Assembly (NCBI GenBank): GCA_020356105.1
Contig: CP070634.1
Span: 3,408,360 to 3,450,235, forward strand
Source: Rhodospirillales bacterium
GTDB lineage: Bacteria > Pseudomonadota > Alphaproteobacteria > UBA8366 > JADFVY01
Direction of reading: 5' to 3'
DNA: 41,876 nt
Shown here: positions 23,956 through 32,605 of the stretch, piece by piece
How positions within the stretch are numbered: position 1 is the stretch's first letter
Layout: the number at the start of each line of letters is the position of its first letter
Program-made: the position numbers and the translations under genes
The notes under the pieces: model-generated
The model's database searches: none
What the model was told of the DNA's origin: nothing
The model's input: only the letters and a program-made list of their open reading frames with translations

Positions 23956-25227
23956 ATGACCGCAGCTTCCGATCCCGGTGAATTGCTCCAGCGGATGTTT
24001 GCCGCAGCGGTCGCGGCGGCGGCGCCCGACGCGTGCATGCCCCCCCATATGCCGGCCCGCCCTAAAGGACGGACGGTTGTGATCGGCGCCGGCAAGGCTT
24101 CGGCCGCCATGGCCAGGGCGGTTGAAATGAATTGGCCGGGGGAATTGTCGGGTCTCGTGGTCACCCGCTACGGTCATGCCGTCCCATGCAAACGCATCGA
24201 GGTCGTCGAGGCGGCCCACCCGGTGCCCGACGAAAACGGGGTTGCGGCCGCGACGCGTATTCTCGAACTGGTCCGGGGATTGACCACCGACGATTTGGTC
24301 ATCTGCCTGATTTCGGGCGGCGGCTCGGCCCTCCTGACCCTGCCGGCGGCCGGCTTGAGCCTGGCAGACAAGCAGCAGGTCAACCGGGCGCTTCTGCGTT
24401 CCGGTGCGACGATCTCGGAGATGAACTGCGTTCGCAAGCATCTGTCCGCGATCAAGGGAGGGCGGCTGGCCGCGGCAGCATGGCCGGCGAAGATCGTAAC
24501 GCTCGTGATATCGGATGTTCCCGGCGACGATCCCGCGACCATCGCCTCGGGCCCGACGGTCGCCGACAGGACGACTTACGCCGACGCGCGCACCGTGCTC
24601 CGCAAATACGCGATCAACGAGCCGGCGGCGGTCCTGACACATCTGCAAAAGGCCGGCGACGAAAGCCCGAAGTCGGACGACCCGCGGCTCGTCACTGCGC
24701 GAACCGTACTGATCGCGACCCCCCAGGCATCGCTGGAAGCCGCTGCCAAGGTTGCCAGTCGGGCCGGCGTAACGCCGCTCATTCTGAGCGACCGGATCGA
24801 GGGCGAGGCGTCCGAGGTCGCGAAGGTGCATGCCGGGATCGCCCTGCAAATTGCCGCGCGCGACCAACCCGCGGCAAGGCCGGCGGTGATCCTCTCCGGC
24901 GGCGAGACGACCGTCACTGTGAAGGGCAAGGGGCGCGGCGGGCGCAACGCAGAGTTTCTGCTGTCGCTCGCCGTTGTCCTCGAGGGCGCGCGGGGGATCC
25001 ACGCGATCGCTTGCGATACCGACGGCATCGACGGCTCGGAGGACAATGCCGGCGCACTAATCGGCCCCGAGACTTGGTATCTTGCGGGCGAACGCGGAAT
25101 CGACCTGAAGTCCCGGCTCGCCGACAACGATGCGTATGGTGCCTTCGCGGCGCTGGATTGTCTCGTCGTGACGGGACCGACCCTCACGAACGTCAACGAC
25201 TTTCGGGCGATTCTCGTGACGAGCTGA
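23956..25227 (+). CDS. Glycerate 2-kinase (MOFRL/DUF4147 type)
   Basis: The 423-residue protein begins with D-P-G-E-L-L-Q-R-M-F-A-A-A-V and has V-V-I-G-A-G-K-A-S-A-A-M-A, L-I-S-G-G-G-S-A-L-L, S-D-V-P-G-D-D-P-A-T-I-A-S-G-P-T and, near the end, G-R-G-G-R-N-A-E-F-L-L and D-T-D-G-I-D-G-S-E-D-N-A-G-A. These are the signatures of the MOFRL-family glycerate kinases (GckA/TtuD), which phosphorylate D-glycerate at the 2-position. It may serve photorespiratory, serine-cycle or tartrate-related routes; no other gene of those routes is adjacent. A GTG at 23923 would add 11 residues. It is convergent with aguB. Confidence 0.87.
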   Translation: MTAASDPGELLQRMFAAAVAAAAPDACMPPHMPARPKGRTVVIGAGKASAAMARAVEMNWPGELSGLVVTRYGHAVPCKRIEVVEAAHPVPDENGVAAATRILELVRGLTTDDLVICLISGGGSALLTLPAAGLSLADKQQVNRALLRSGATISEMNCVRKHLSAIKGGRLAAAAWPAKIVTLVISDVPGDDPATIASGPTVADRTTYADARTVLRKYAINEPAAVLTHLQKAGDESPKSDDPRLVTARTVLIATPQASLEAAAKVASRAGVTPLILSDRIEGEASEVAKVHAGIALQIAARDQPAARPAVILSGGETTVTVKGKGRGGRNAEFLLSLAVVLEGARGIHAIACDTDGIDGSEDNAGALIGPETWYLAGERGIDLKSRLADNDAYGAFAALDCLVVTGPTLTNVNDFRAILVTS

Positions 25228-25260
25228 AATCAGCCGCGCGCGCAAGCCGCCGGCACGCTG

Positions 25261-26133
25261 TCAGTCGCTTGCACCGTCGCGGGTCAGGAGCGGACCATAG
25301 AGTTCCGGCCGCCGGTCCCGGAACAGGCCCCATGAAGCCCGCATCGCGCGAACTTCTTCGAGATCGAATGCCGCAGTTACGACCGCCTGTTCCTCGCGTC
25401 CCGCCTCGGCATGGATCTCCCCTTTGGGCCCGGCGATGAAGGACGAGCCGTAGAAGGTCATCGTCGCGGCATCGTTGTCCTCGATGCCGATCCGATTGCT
25501 GGCCGCCACGACCACCATGTTGGCCGCCGCATGACCCTGCATCACGCGCTGCCAGTGGTCGCGACTGTCGAGCTCCGGGTCATGCGGCTCCGAGCCGATC
25601 GCCGTGGGATACAGCAGGATATCCGCACCGCGCAGTGCCATGGAGCGGGCGCATTCGGGGAACCACTGGTCCCAACAGATGCCCACCCCGATCGTCCCGC
25701 AGCGGGTTGGCCAGGCCCGGAATCCGCTGTCACCCTCGCTGAAATAGAATTTCTCCTCGTATCCCGGCCCCTGCGGAATATGGCTCTTTCGGTAACATCC
25801 CAGTACGCTGCCGTCGGCATCGATGATCGCAGTCGAGTTATAGTAGGCGTTGTTGGCGCGCTCGAAGAAGCTGACTGGCAAAACCACCCCCAGTTCGGCC
25901 GCGAGCCCCGCGAAACGCGAGATGACCGGATTGCCCTCGAATGGTCGTGCGAGGGCGAAGTACTCCTGTTTCTGATCCGGACAGAAGTAGGGCGTTTCGA
26001 ACAGCTCTTGCAGCAGCACGATATCAGCGCCCCTGTGCGCCGCCTCGCGAACCAACCGTTCCGCCGTGTCGAGATTGGCCTCGGTATCCCAGCTGCAGGC
26101 CATTTGCGTCACCGCGACGGTGACCGTCGTCAT
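25261..26133 (-). CDS. aguB: N-carbamoylputrescine amidase
   Basis: This 290-residue nitrilase-superfamily enzyme carries the catalytic triad E43 (L-Q-E-L-F-E-T-P-Y-F), K116 (Y-R-K-S-H-I-P-Q-G-P-G-Y) and C153 (V-G-I-C-W-D-Q-W-F-P-E). These segments and the length match AguB, which hydrolyses N-carbamoylputrescine to putrescine, CO2 and ammonia. It follows aguA with a four-base ATGA overlap, so the two steps are made together. It is the last gene of the polyamine operon. Confidence 0.93.
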   Translation of the reverse strand: MTTVTVAVTQMACSWDTEANLDTAERLVREAAHRGADIVLLQELFETPYFCPDQKQEYFALARPFEGNPVISRFAGLAAELGVVLPVSFFERANNAYYNSTAIIDADGSVLGCYRKSHIPQGPGYEEKFYFSEGDSGFRAWPTRCGTIGVGICWDQWFPECARSMALRGADILLYPTAIGSEPHDPELDSRDHWQRVMQGHAAANMVVVAASNRIGIEDNDAATMTFYGSSFIAGPKGEIHAEAGREEQAVVTAAFDLEEVRAMRASWGLFRDRRPELYGPLLTRDGASD

Positions 26134-27155
26134 GGCGCGTGTCCCGCGTCTGGTTGTTGCTGGGTGATGCAGTGAATGCCCCCGCCACCGCGGACGATAT
26201 CGGTCGAGGAAATTTGGATGACCTTGCGGTCGGCAAAAGCCTGCGCGACCGTCTTGAACGCCGCGTTGTCGCGACGGTCTTCGAATCCCGGCATGACAAC
26301 TCCGCCATTGGCGATATAGAGGTTGACATAAGAGCTTGACAGGCGCGTTCCGGCGTCTTCCATGCGCGACGGCTGATCAACCGTAATGACCTCCAGCTTG
26401 CGGCCCTTGGCGTCGGCACTGCCCCGCAGGATTCCGATGTTCTCCCTGCAAATCTCGTAATTCGGATCGCTCTGGTCCGGGCACGACGCGGCCAGCACCA
26501 CGCCGGGACGAACAAAGCAGGCGACATTATCAATATGACCGTCGGTCTCGTCATCGTGACAACCGGCGGGCAGCCATATGATCTTGTCGACTCCGAGCCA
26601 GTCGCGCAGGCTTTGCACGGTTTCCTCGCGGTCCATTCCCGGATTGCGGTTCGGATTGAGTAGCACCGATTCGGTGGTCAGCAATGTCCCCTCTCCATCC
26701 GTATGGACGGCACCACCCTCCATGACGAACGGCGCATCGAACCGTCTTATCCCCTGCTGCGCCAACAGTGCTTCGGCCAGCCGGGCGTCGTTGTTGTAGT
26801 ACTCGTACTTCTGGCCCCAGGCATTGAAATGCCAGTCGCACGCCGCGATTCCGCCCCGCCCGTCGACCACATAGGTCGGCCCCACGTCCCGCATCCAGGA
26901 ATCGTCGATGTCCATCGGAAGGATTTCGACGCCACGGCCGCAGGCCATCGACGCGGCGGCGACATCGGACGGGTTGGCAATCATCGTAATAGGCTCGAAC
27001 TCGGCGATCACACGCGCGACCCCCGCATATGCTTGGCGCGCATCTTCGATTCGGTCGCCCCACAACTCCTCACGGCAGGGCCACGCCATCCAGCACCGCG
27101 CATGCAGTTGCCACTCTGCGGGCATGTAGAAACCTTCGGCGGCGGGCACGGTCAT
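26130..27155 (-). CDS. aguA: Agmatine deiminase
   Basis: The 341-residue protein matches the agmatine deiminase branch of the guanidino-group hydrolases. M-P-A-E-W opens the domain, D-D-S-W-M-R-D-V-G-P-T and F-N-A-W-G-Q-K-Y follow, and H-D-D-E-T-D-G-H-I-D-N supplies the acid/base residues. The nucleophile is C329 in G-G-G-G-I-H-C-I-T-Q-Q-Q-P near the end. It turns agmatine into N-carbamoylputrescine and ammonia. It lies 10 bases after the transporter ATPase gene and overlaps aguB, so uptake and catabolism form one unit. Confidence 0.94.
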   Translation of the reverse strand: MTVPAAEGFYMPAEWQLHARCWMAWPCREELWGDRIEDARQAYAGVARVIAEFEPITMIANPSDVAAASMACGRGVEILPMDIDDSWMRDVGPTYVVDGRGGIAACDWHFNAWGQKYEYYNNDARLAEALLAQQGIRRFDAPFVMEGGAVHTDGEGTLLTTESVLLNPNRNPGMDREETVQSLRDWLGVDKIIWLPAGCHDDETDGHIDNVACFVRPGVVLAASCPDQSDPNYEICRENIGILRGSADAKGRKLEVITVDQPSRMEDAGTRLSSSYVNLYIANGGVVMPGFEDRRDNAAFKTVAQAFADRKVIQISSTDIVRGGGGIHCITQQQPDAGHAP

Positions 27156-27165
27156 CTCGGCCCCT

Positions 27166-28254
27166 TCATTCGGACAAGACCAACGTGTCTTCCGGTGACC
27201 ACGAGATCCACAGGTCGTCGCCGATCAGGATGCTCGAATCGCTGCGACGGGTCTCATTCTGGATCGTCGTGGTAAACCGCACGCCGGTGTCGGTATCAAG
27301 CAGGATATGGCTCTCGTTGCCATAATACGCGACATCGCTGACCTTGCCCTTGAGGCCGAGCCGGCCCGCGGCGGGTTGTTCTTTCGACAGGCGCGTCTTC
27401 TCGGGCCGTACGGCGATGCCGATCTCGCCCGATGCCGGCCCGTCGTGCGGCACCTCGAAGCGTTCCAACCCCTCGATGTCGATCGCGAGGCGCCCCCCGC
27501 TCAAACCCGCCACCTTTGCCTCGAGCAGGTTCATTTTACCAATGAAATCGGCCACAAACCGGCTGTTTGGATGCTCATAAAGCGTTGCCGGCGCGGCCAC
27601 CTGCCGGACGACACCATGGTCCATCACCGCTGCGCGGTCGGCCATCGACAGCGCCTCGTCCTGATCGTGCGTTACGATGACGAAGGTGATCCCCACCGAA
27701 TGCTGCAAATGGACAAGCTCGAGCCGCATCGCTTCGCGAAGCTTGGCGTCGAGCGCGCTCAGCGGCTCATCGAGCAGTAGCACTTTGGGTTTCTTGACCA
27801 GGGCCCGGGCGAGTGCAACACGTTGCCGCTGCCCGCCGGACAATTGATCCGGCTTGCGTCGCCCGAAATCCTCGAGATGCACCAGGGTCAGCGCTTCCTT
27901 TACCCGCTCAGCGATCTCCGACTTGCCGACTCCCGTCACCTTCAGACCGTAGGCGACATTGTCGAATACCGTCATATGCGGAAACACCGCATAGGATTGA
28001 AACACCATATTGACGGGTCGCCGGTTGGGGGGAACCCCGAGCATCGGCTGCCCGTCGATCTCGATTTCGCCTTCGCTGGTCGTTTCGAATCCGGCAAGCA
28101 TTCGCAGCAACGTCGTCTTGCCGCATCCCGAAGGCCCCAGCAACGCAAAGAATTCGCCCTGCCTGATATCGATCGAGACGTCGTCGACAGCCGTTACGCT
28201 GCCGAACCGCTTGGTCACGTTGCGTACGCGGATGATTGGGGCCTGCTCGGTCAT
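27166..28254 (-). CDS. Polyamine-type ABC importer ATPase (PotA/PotG-like)
   Basis: This 362-residue ATPase has Walker A G-P-S-G-C-G-K-T-T, Q-loop F-Q-S-Y-A-V-F-P-H, signature L-S-G-G-Q-R-Q-R-V and Walker B K-V-L-L-L-D-E-P, and then a C-terminal TOBE-like domain (about residues 280-355). This is the PotA/PotG type that powers spermidine/putrescine importers. The ATG at 28254 overlaps the permease stop by ATGA. It is the fourth gene of the operon that ends with aguA and aguB. Confidence 0.9.
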   Translation of the reverse strand: MTEQAPIIRVRNVTKRFGSVTAVDDVSIDIRQGEFFALLGPSGCGKTTLLRMLAGFETTSEGEIEIDGQPMLGVPPNRRPVNMVFQSYAVFPHMTVFDNVAYGLKVTGVGKSEIAERVKEALTLVHLEDFGRRKPDQLSGGQRQRVALARALVKKPKVLLLDEPLSALDAKLREAMRLELVHLQHSVGITFVIVTHDQDEALSMADRAAVMDHGVVRQVAAPATLYEHPNSRFVADFIGKMNLLEAKVAGLSGGRLAIDIEGLERFEVPHDGPASGEIGIAVRPEKTRLSKEQPAAGRLGLKGKVSDVAYYGNESHILLDTDTGVRFTTTIQNETRRSDSSILIGDDLWISWSPEDTLVLSE

Positions 28255-29099
28255 TCCTGTCGTCCCTTCGCCCAGCGCGATTGCATGATCATGGCGATGA
28301 GAGTCAACGAGAGCGTGATGACGATGAGCACCGTCGAGGCCGCGTTCACCTCCGGGGTCACGCTGAAGCGCAGCATAGAGTAAATCTTGATCGGGAATGT
28401 CGTCGACCCGACACCGGCGGTGAAGAAGGTAATGACGAAATCGTCCAGGGAAAGCACGAAGGCCATCAATGCGCCCGCCACCAGGCCCGGCACCATGTAC
28501 GGGAAGGTTATGTGCCAGAACGTCTGCCACTCGCTGGCCCCGAGGTCGTGGCTGGCCTCCTCCAACGAAACGTCGAATCCCGCCATGCGCGCCCGGATCA
28601 CGACCGCCACGAAGGGAATGGTGAACGCGATGTGGCTGACGGTGATGGTGATCAGGCTCAGATCCATATTGATGGCATTGAAAAAGACCAGCATCGCGAC
28701 GCCCATGCAGATTTCCGGTATGACGATGGGCAGGTGCGCCACGCCTTCATAGGTCCCCTTCCACGGGAAACGATAGCGATAGAGTGCCAGACCCAGCATC
28801 GCGCCGAGCGCCGTCGAGACAAGGGTCGAGGTGCCGGCGACAATCATCGAGTTGACAAAGGCATCGTGCAGCGACGCGTTGTTGAACGCCTTTTCGTAGT
28901 ATTTCCAGGTAAAGCCCCGCCATGTGATGTTCCGTCTGGAGTCGTTGAAACTGAATGCGATCAACGTGACGATCGGGAAATATAGAAAAACGAAGCTGGC
29001 AAGCAGGGTAAGCTGCATCCACGGGCGCTTGAGGTACTCCAACGGATTGGTTCCGCGCACGCGGCGGCGGCGCATCGACCGCGCTGGCAAAGTGCTCAC
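28251..29099 (-). CDS. Polyamine-type ABC permease 2 (PotC/PotI-like)
   Basis: The 282-residue membrane protein has six hydrophobic helices and the coupling motif E-E-A-S-H-D-L-G-A-S-E-W-Q-T-F-W-H-I-T-F-P. L-Y-F-P-I-V-T-L-I-A-F-S-F-N is the usual PotC opening. The likely start is GTG 29099, which overlaps the preceding permease stop (GTGA) and has GGAGGT close by; ATG 29075 is an alternative. It pairs with the PotH-like protein to form the membrane channel. Confidence 0.88.
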   Translation of the reverse strand: MSTLPARSMRRRRVRGTNPLEYLKRPWMQLTLLASFVFLYFPIVTLIAFSFNDSRRNITWRGFTWKYYEKAFNNASLHDAFVNSMIVAGTSTLVSTALGAMLGLALYRYRFPWKGTYEGVAHLPIVIPEICMGVAMLVFFNAINMDLSLITITVSHIAFTIPFVAVVIRARMAGFDVSLEEASHDLGASEWQTFWHITFPYMVPGLVAGALMAFVLSLDDFVITFFTAGVGSTTFPIKIYSMLRFSVTPEVNAASTVLIVITLSLTLIAMIMQSRWAKGRQE

Positions 29100-30010
29100 A
29101 CCTCCGCCCTCCGGCGCGTCCGGTATCTCGCCACCATCGCGTTGATCACGAAGAAGATGAACACCGGGTACATGATCATGAAGGAAAGGGCCGAGCCGAA
29201 CGGCCAATCGCGCGCCGCGCCGTATTCGCGGGCGATCAGGTTGCCGATCATCAGGCTGTCGGTTCCCCCCAGGAGATCAGGCACGAGGAAATTGCCCATC
29301 GAGAGTATGAAGACCAGCAGCGCCCCCGAGACGATTCCGGGCATGACCAGCGGCACGAGCACCGAAAAGAACGTCCGCCACTGCCCGGCCCCAAGATCGA
29401 GACTCGCCTCGAGATACGAGCGGTCGAGTTTTTCCAGCGTCGCATAGAGCGGCAAGATGAGAAATGGCAGATGCACGTACACCAGGCCGATCACGACGGC
29501 ATACTGGTTGTACAGGAGCTCCAGCGGGACAAACTCTCCCAGAGCAGCCGGAAATCCGGCAAGGGCGAAGAGCCAGTTCGCCTTCTCATGGACCCATTCG
29601 AGGCCGAAATTGAGGAAGCCGCGCGTGCGCAGAACGGCGATCCAAGCATAGGTCCGAATCAGAAGGTTCGTGAAGAACGGTAGAACGACGATCAGCAGAA
29701 GCGGATTCTTCCAACGACTCGGCGCGAAGGCGATCCCCATCGCAACCGGGAATCCGACGACCAGGCAAACGGCGGTACTGATGGCGCCGATCCAGATCGA
29801 TTTGAGCATGATGCCAAGGTGGATCGGCTCGATCGCGCGCAGATAGTTCTCGAAGCTCAGCGCTAGGTAGGTCTGCCCCTGCGGCCCGCGCTCGCCGAAG
29901 CTGTAAACCCAGACGAGAATCAGTGGAATCACAAAGAACAGCAACAGCCAGAAGCTGGCCGGGCCGAGGAAGATCGCGAACGCACCCTTGTTCTTGCGCC
30001 AGTCTTCCAT
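29096..30010 (-). CDS. Polyamine-type ABC permease 1 (PotB/PotH-like)
   Basis: The 304-residue protein starts at ATG 30010 behind GGGAGG. It has six hydrophobic helices, the PotH-like F-F-T-N-L-L-I-R-T-Y-A-W and the coupling motif E-A-S-L-D-L-G-A-G-Q-W-R-T-F-F-S-V-L-V-P. Together with PotI-like and the ATPase it makes an importer. It lies downstream of the binding-protein gene, from which it is separated by 122 bases with a strong hairpin. Confidence 0.9.
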   Translation of the reverse strand: MEDWRKNKGAFAIFLGPASFWLLLFFVIPLILVWVYSFGERGPQGQTYLALSFENYLRAIEPIHLGIMLKSIWIGAISTAVCLVVGFPVAMGIAFAPSRWKNPLLLIVVLPFFTNLLIRTYAWIAVLRTRGFLNFGLEWVHEKANWLFALAGFPAALGEFVPLELLYNQYAVVIGLVYVHLPFLILPLYATLEKLDRSYLEASLDLGAGQWRTFFSVLVPLVMPGIVSGALLVFILSMGNFLVPDLLGGTDSLMIGNLIAREYGAARDWPFGSALSFMIMYPVFIFFVINAMVARYRTRRRAEV

Positions 30011-30079
30011 GTGCCTCCCTTACTCCGCGCGCCGCTCGAAAGCCAAACGCTCTCGTGAACCGACAGGCCGAGCCCAACC

Positions 30080-30108
30080 GGCGGGAAGCGCTCGCGACGC
30101 TTCCCGCC
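30080..30108 (-). other. Strong hairpin between binding-protein and permease genes
   Basis: GGCGGGAAGCG (30080-30090) and CGCTTCCCGCC (30098-30108) form a perfect eleven-pair stem with a seven-base loop. No T run follows in either direction. In the transcript it would lie just after the binding-protein stop codon, where such hairpins raise binding-protein mRNA over that of the permeases. Confidence 0.7.
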
Positions 30109-30132
30109 TGCCACAACTTGCCGGCAACAGCG

Positions 30133-31227
30133 TCAGGAGGCCTGGATCGCCGTCCAGGCCTCGTCATACAGGCGCGTATGCTCGCCGACGCTGAGCAGGG
30201 CCTCGCAGTTCTTCAGCACCTCTTGCGGTGCGAATACCGCCGGATTTTCGGTATATTCCGCCGGCATCCTGTCCTTTGCGTCCTTGTTCGGTGTCGCGAA
30301 GTAGATGGTATTGGCGATCTCCATATGCACATCCACGTCGTGCACGAAGTTGATGAAGTTATGCGCATTCTCGGGGTGAGGCGCACCGGTTGGGATGCAG
30401 AGATTATCGACCCAGACGTTCGAGCCCTCTTGAGGCACGACATAGGTCAGGTCGTCATCCTCTTCCATCACCGCCGCGATGTCGCCGCTCCACTCCATCG
30501 TGATGTCGACTTCGCCAGACAGCAGAAGATCCTGACCATTGTCCTCGGCGAAGGTCTTGATATGCGGCTTGGTGGCGATCAGCAGATCCCGCGCCTTGGC
30601 GATCTCGCTGGCGTTCGTCGTGTTCATGCCGTAGCCGAGATATTTCAGGGCACAGCCAAGGACGGCCCGCATGTCACCAAGATAGGCGATCCGGCCGGAG
30701 TATCTCTTCGCGCGCTCGGGCTCGAAGACGTCGGCCCAGCTGACCAGCGGCCCGTCGACCTTGGATTTCCGGTAGCCCAGCCCGATCGTCCCCCACATGT
30801 AGGGAACGGAGTGCTTCATGCCGGGGTCGTAGGCCGGATTGGTGAAGGCGCCGTCGAGATGCCTGATGTTGGGAATCTTTGAGTGATCGAGCGGCGTCAG
30901 CATATTCAGCGCCAGCATGTCTTCGACCATGTAGTCGCTGGGCACGATCACGTCATAGCCCGGGTTGCCTTCTTTAAGCTTGGCAAACAGTTCCTCGTTA
31001 TCGGCATACAGGTCGTATTGTACCACGATCCCGGTCCGGGCATTGAAGGTCCCCAGCGTCGTCTCGCCGATATAGGTGTCCCAGTTGTAAACGTTCAACC
31101 GCTTCTCCTCGGCGCTCCAACTCCGCCCGGCGGATCCGGCGAAGCTGATTCCGACAGCGGCAGCCGACCCTTGCATGAAGGCGCGGCGCGAGATCCGCGG
31201 AAGAAACCGTCCACGCATCGTTTTCAT
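30133..31227 (-). CDS. Polyamine-type periplasmic binding protein (PotD/PotF-like), Tat signal
   Basis: From ATG 31227 (AGGGAG nine bases upstream; ATG 31236 sits directly on that site) the protein has 364 residues. S13-R-R-A-F-M18 followed by a hydrophobic stretch is a Tat signal. The mature part opens with L-N-V-Y-N-W-D-T-Y-I-G, the PotD/PotF hallmark, and has Y-D-V-I-V-P-S-D-Y-M and W-G-T-I-G-L-G-Y. Its place before two permeases, an ATPase, aguA and aguB suggests it binds agmatine, putrescine or a relative. Export in folded form is unusual but known for this family in alphaproteobacteria. Confidence 0.9.
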   Translation of the reverse strand: MKTMRGRFLPRISRRAFMQGSAAAVGISFAGSAGRSWSAEEKRLNVYNWDTYIGETTLGTFNARTGIVVQYDLYADNEELFAKLKEGNPGYDVIVPSDYMVEDMLALNMLTPLDHSKIPNIRHLDGAFTNPAYDPGMKHSVPYMWGTIGLGYRKSKVDGPLVSWADVFEPERAKRYSGRIAYLGDMRAVLGCALKYLGYGMNTTNASEIAKARDLLIATKPHIKTFAEDNGQDLLLSGEVDITMEWSGDIAAVMEEDDDLTYVVPQEGSNVWVDNLCIPTGAPHPENAHNFINFVHDVDVHMEIANTIYFATPNKDAKDRMPAEYTENPAVFAPQEVLKNCEALLSVGEHTRLYDEAWTAIQAS

Positions 31228-31253
31228 CTCATTCATCTCCCTACTGATTTATC

Positions 31254-31276
31254 GAGGACGCTGGAAATGCGTCCTC
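31254..31276 (-). promoter_or_regulatory. Inverted repeat in leader of polyamine operon
   Basis: GAGGACGC (31254-31261) and GCGTCCTC (31269-31276) are perfect arms around a seven-base spacer, 27-49 bases before the binding-protein start. It could be an operator, an RNA leader hairpin, or a terminator of the HlyD-type gene ending at 31382, but it lacks a T run. Confidence 0.45.
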
Positions 31277-31381
31277 AACACGCTTTCAAACCTGCAGCAT
31301 TGCGGCAATTGACACAGATATGCATCGGCGTGTCAACGCGTGTGAGACACCCGATCCGCCAAAGCGCGCGAACCGGCCCCG

Positions 31382-32593
31382 TCATTCCTCCGACCGCGGG
31401 ACGACACGGACGCCGTCGGAGATCAGGTCGCTCGGATGCAGGACCACCCGGTCGCCTTGCGAAAGTCCGCCGATAATCTCCGCAAACCGATGACTGGCGT
31501 GGCCCACCTCGATATGCCGAAGATGCGCGCGCCCGCCATCGGCGACGAAAACCGCCCAACGACCAGCATCCCGGAACATGGCGCCGAGCGGCAAGACCAG
31601 GACATCTTCCCCGCGCCAGATCACGATGCGCACCTCCACGCGATACCCATGGCCGAGATTGCGCCAACGCTCGGACGGATCCGTGAAATCGATGATCACA
31701 TTGACCCGCTGTTCCTCAATTCCCAGCGCCGAAACCTTCGTGAATCCCGTCGGTTCGACATGACGAACCCGGCCGGACAGCGCATCTCCGCCGCCCCACT
31801 CTTCGATCGCCACGGCAGCCCCTTCCGCGATTCGTACGGCATCGCTCGACAGCAAATCGACGACGATCTCGAGATCGCGCGGATCACCAACTTCGACCAA
31901 AGCCGCACCCGCGGCAACCACGGTCTCGCTTTCATGGACGACGTGCAGGACACGGCCGTCCACCGGCGAGTACACGTCAACACAGCACAAACCGCGGTCG
32001 GACGCAGAACCGGGCCCGCCCGGCTCGATGAGCCCCGCGCGTGCGGTCTCCAGCTCGAATCGGCGAATCTCGACGGTTGCCTCGGCGGTGGCGACGGCCG
32101 CCTTGGCCGTACGCACGGCAAGTCGCGCGCGGTCGAGCTCGCGTTGAGGAACCGTACCGCGCGCCGCGAGCGGCTCGGCCCGGTCCAGTTCCGACTGGGC
32201 AAATTCAAGCTCGGCCATCGCCCGGGCCAACTCCGCCTCGGCCAGTGCGAAAGCGGCCGCCGCGGCCTTGGCGTTCGCTTCGGCCTGCGCCCGGGCGCGC
32301 CGGTCGAGAAACCCCGGATCACTTGGCTGAATCGTGGCGAGAATCGTTTCATCTGCCACCACGACATCGCCCACATGCCGTTGAATGCGTAGCACCCGGC
32401 CCGGAACCGGCGCCGATACCACATAGATTTCGCGGACCCGCGTTCGGCCGTCGCCATCGATCGTGACTGTCAGGTTCCCGCGCTTGATGACGGCCACGTC
32501 CACCGGTACGGCCTGTGGCCAGAAGGCAAAGATCAATCCGCCGGCCACAATAGCGATCGCGGCACCATACCAGGCCATTCGTTTCAAAGTCAT
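31382..32593 (-). CDS. HlyD-type periplasmic adaptor of ABC exporter
   Basis: The 403-residue protein has one N-terminal membrane helix (about residues 6-25), then a lipoyl-like half (V-S-A-P-V-P-G-R-V-L-R-I), a long Ala/Glu-rich coiled coil (about 95-185), the second lipoyl half (V-D-V-Y-S-P-V-D-G-R-V-L) and a beta-barrel. This is the HlyD/MacA layout of adaptors that link inner-membrane exporters to an outer-membrane channel. It follows the large permease by 12 bases. No TolC-like gene is in the window. Confidence 0.87.
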   Translation of the reverse strand: MTLKRMAWYGAAIAIVAGGLIFAFWPQAVPVDVAVIKRGNLTVTIDGDGRTRVREIYVVSAPVPGRVLRIQRHVGDVVVADETILATIQPSDPGFLDRRARAQAEANAKAAAAAFALAEAELARAMAELEFAQSELDRAEPLAARGTVPQRELDRARLAVRTAKAAVATAEATVEIRRFELETARAGLIEPGGPGSASDRGLCCVDVYSPVDGRVLHVVHESETVVAAGAALVEVGDPRDLEIVVDLLSSDAVRIAEGAAVAIEEWGGGDALSGRVRHVEPTGFTKVSALGIEEQRVNVIIDFTDPSERWRNLGHGYRVEVRIVIWRGEDVLVLPLGAMFRDAGRWAVFVADGGRAHLRHIEVGHASHRFAEIIGGLSQGDRVVLHPSDLISDGVRVVPRSEE

Positions 32594-32605
32594 TGGCTGG
32601 TTCCC

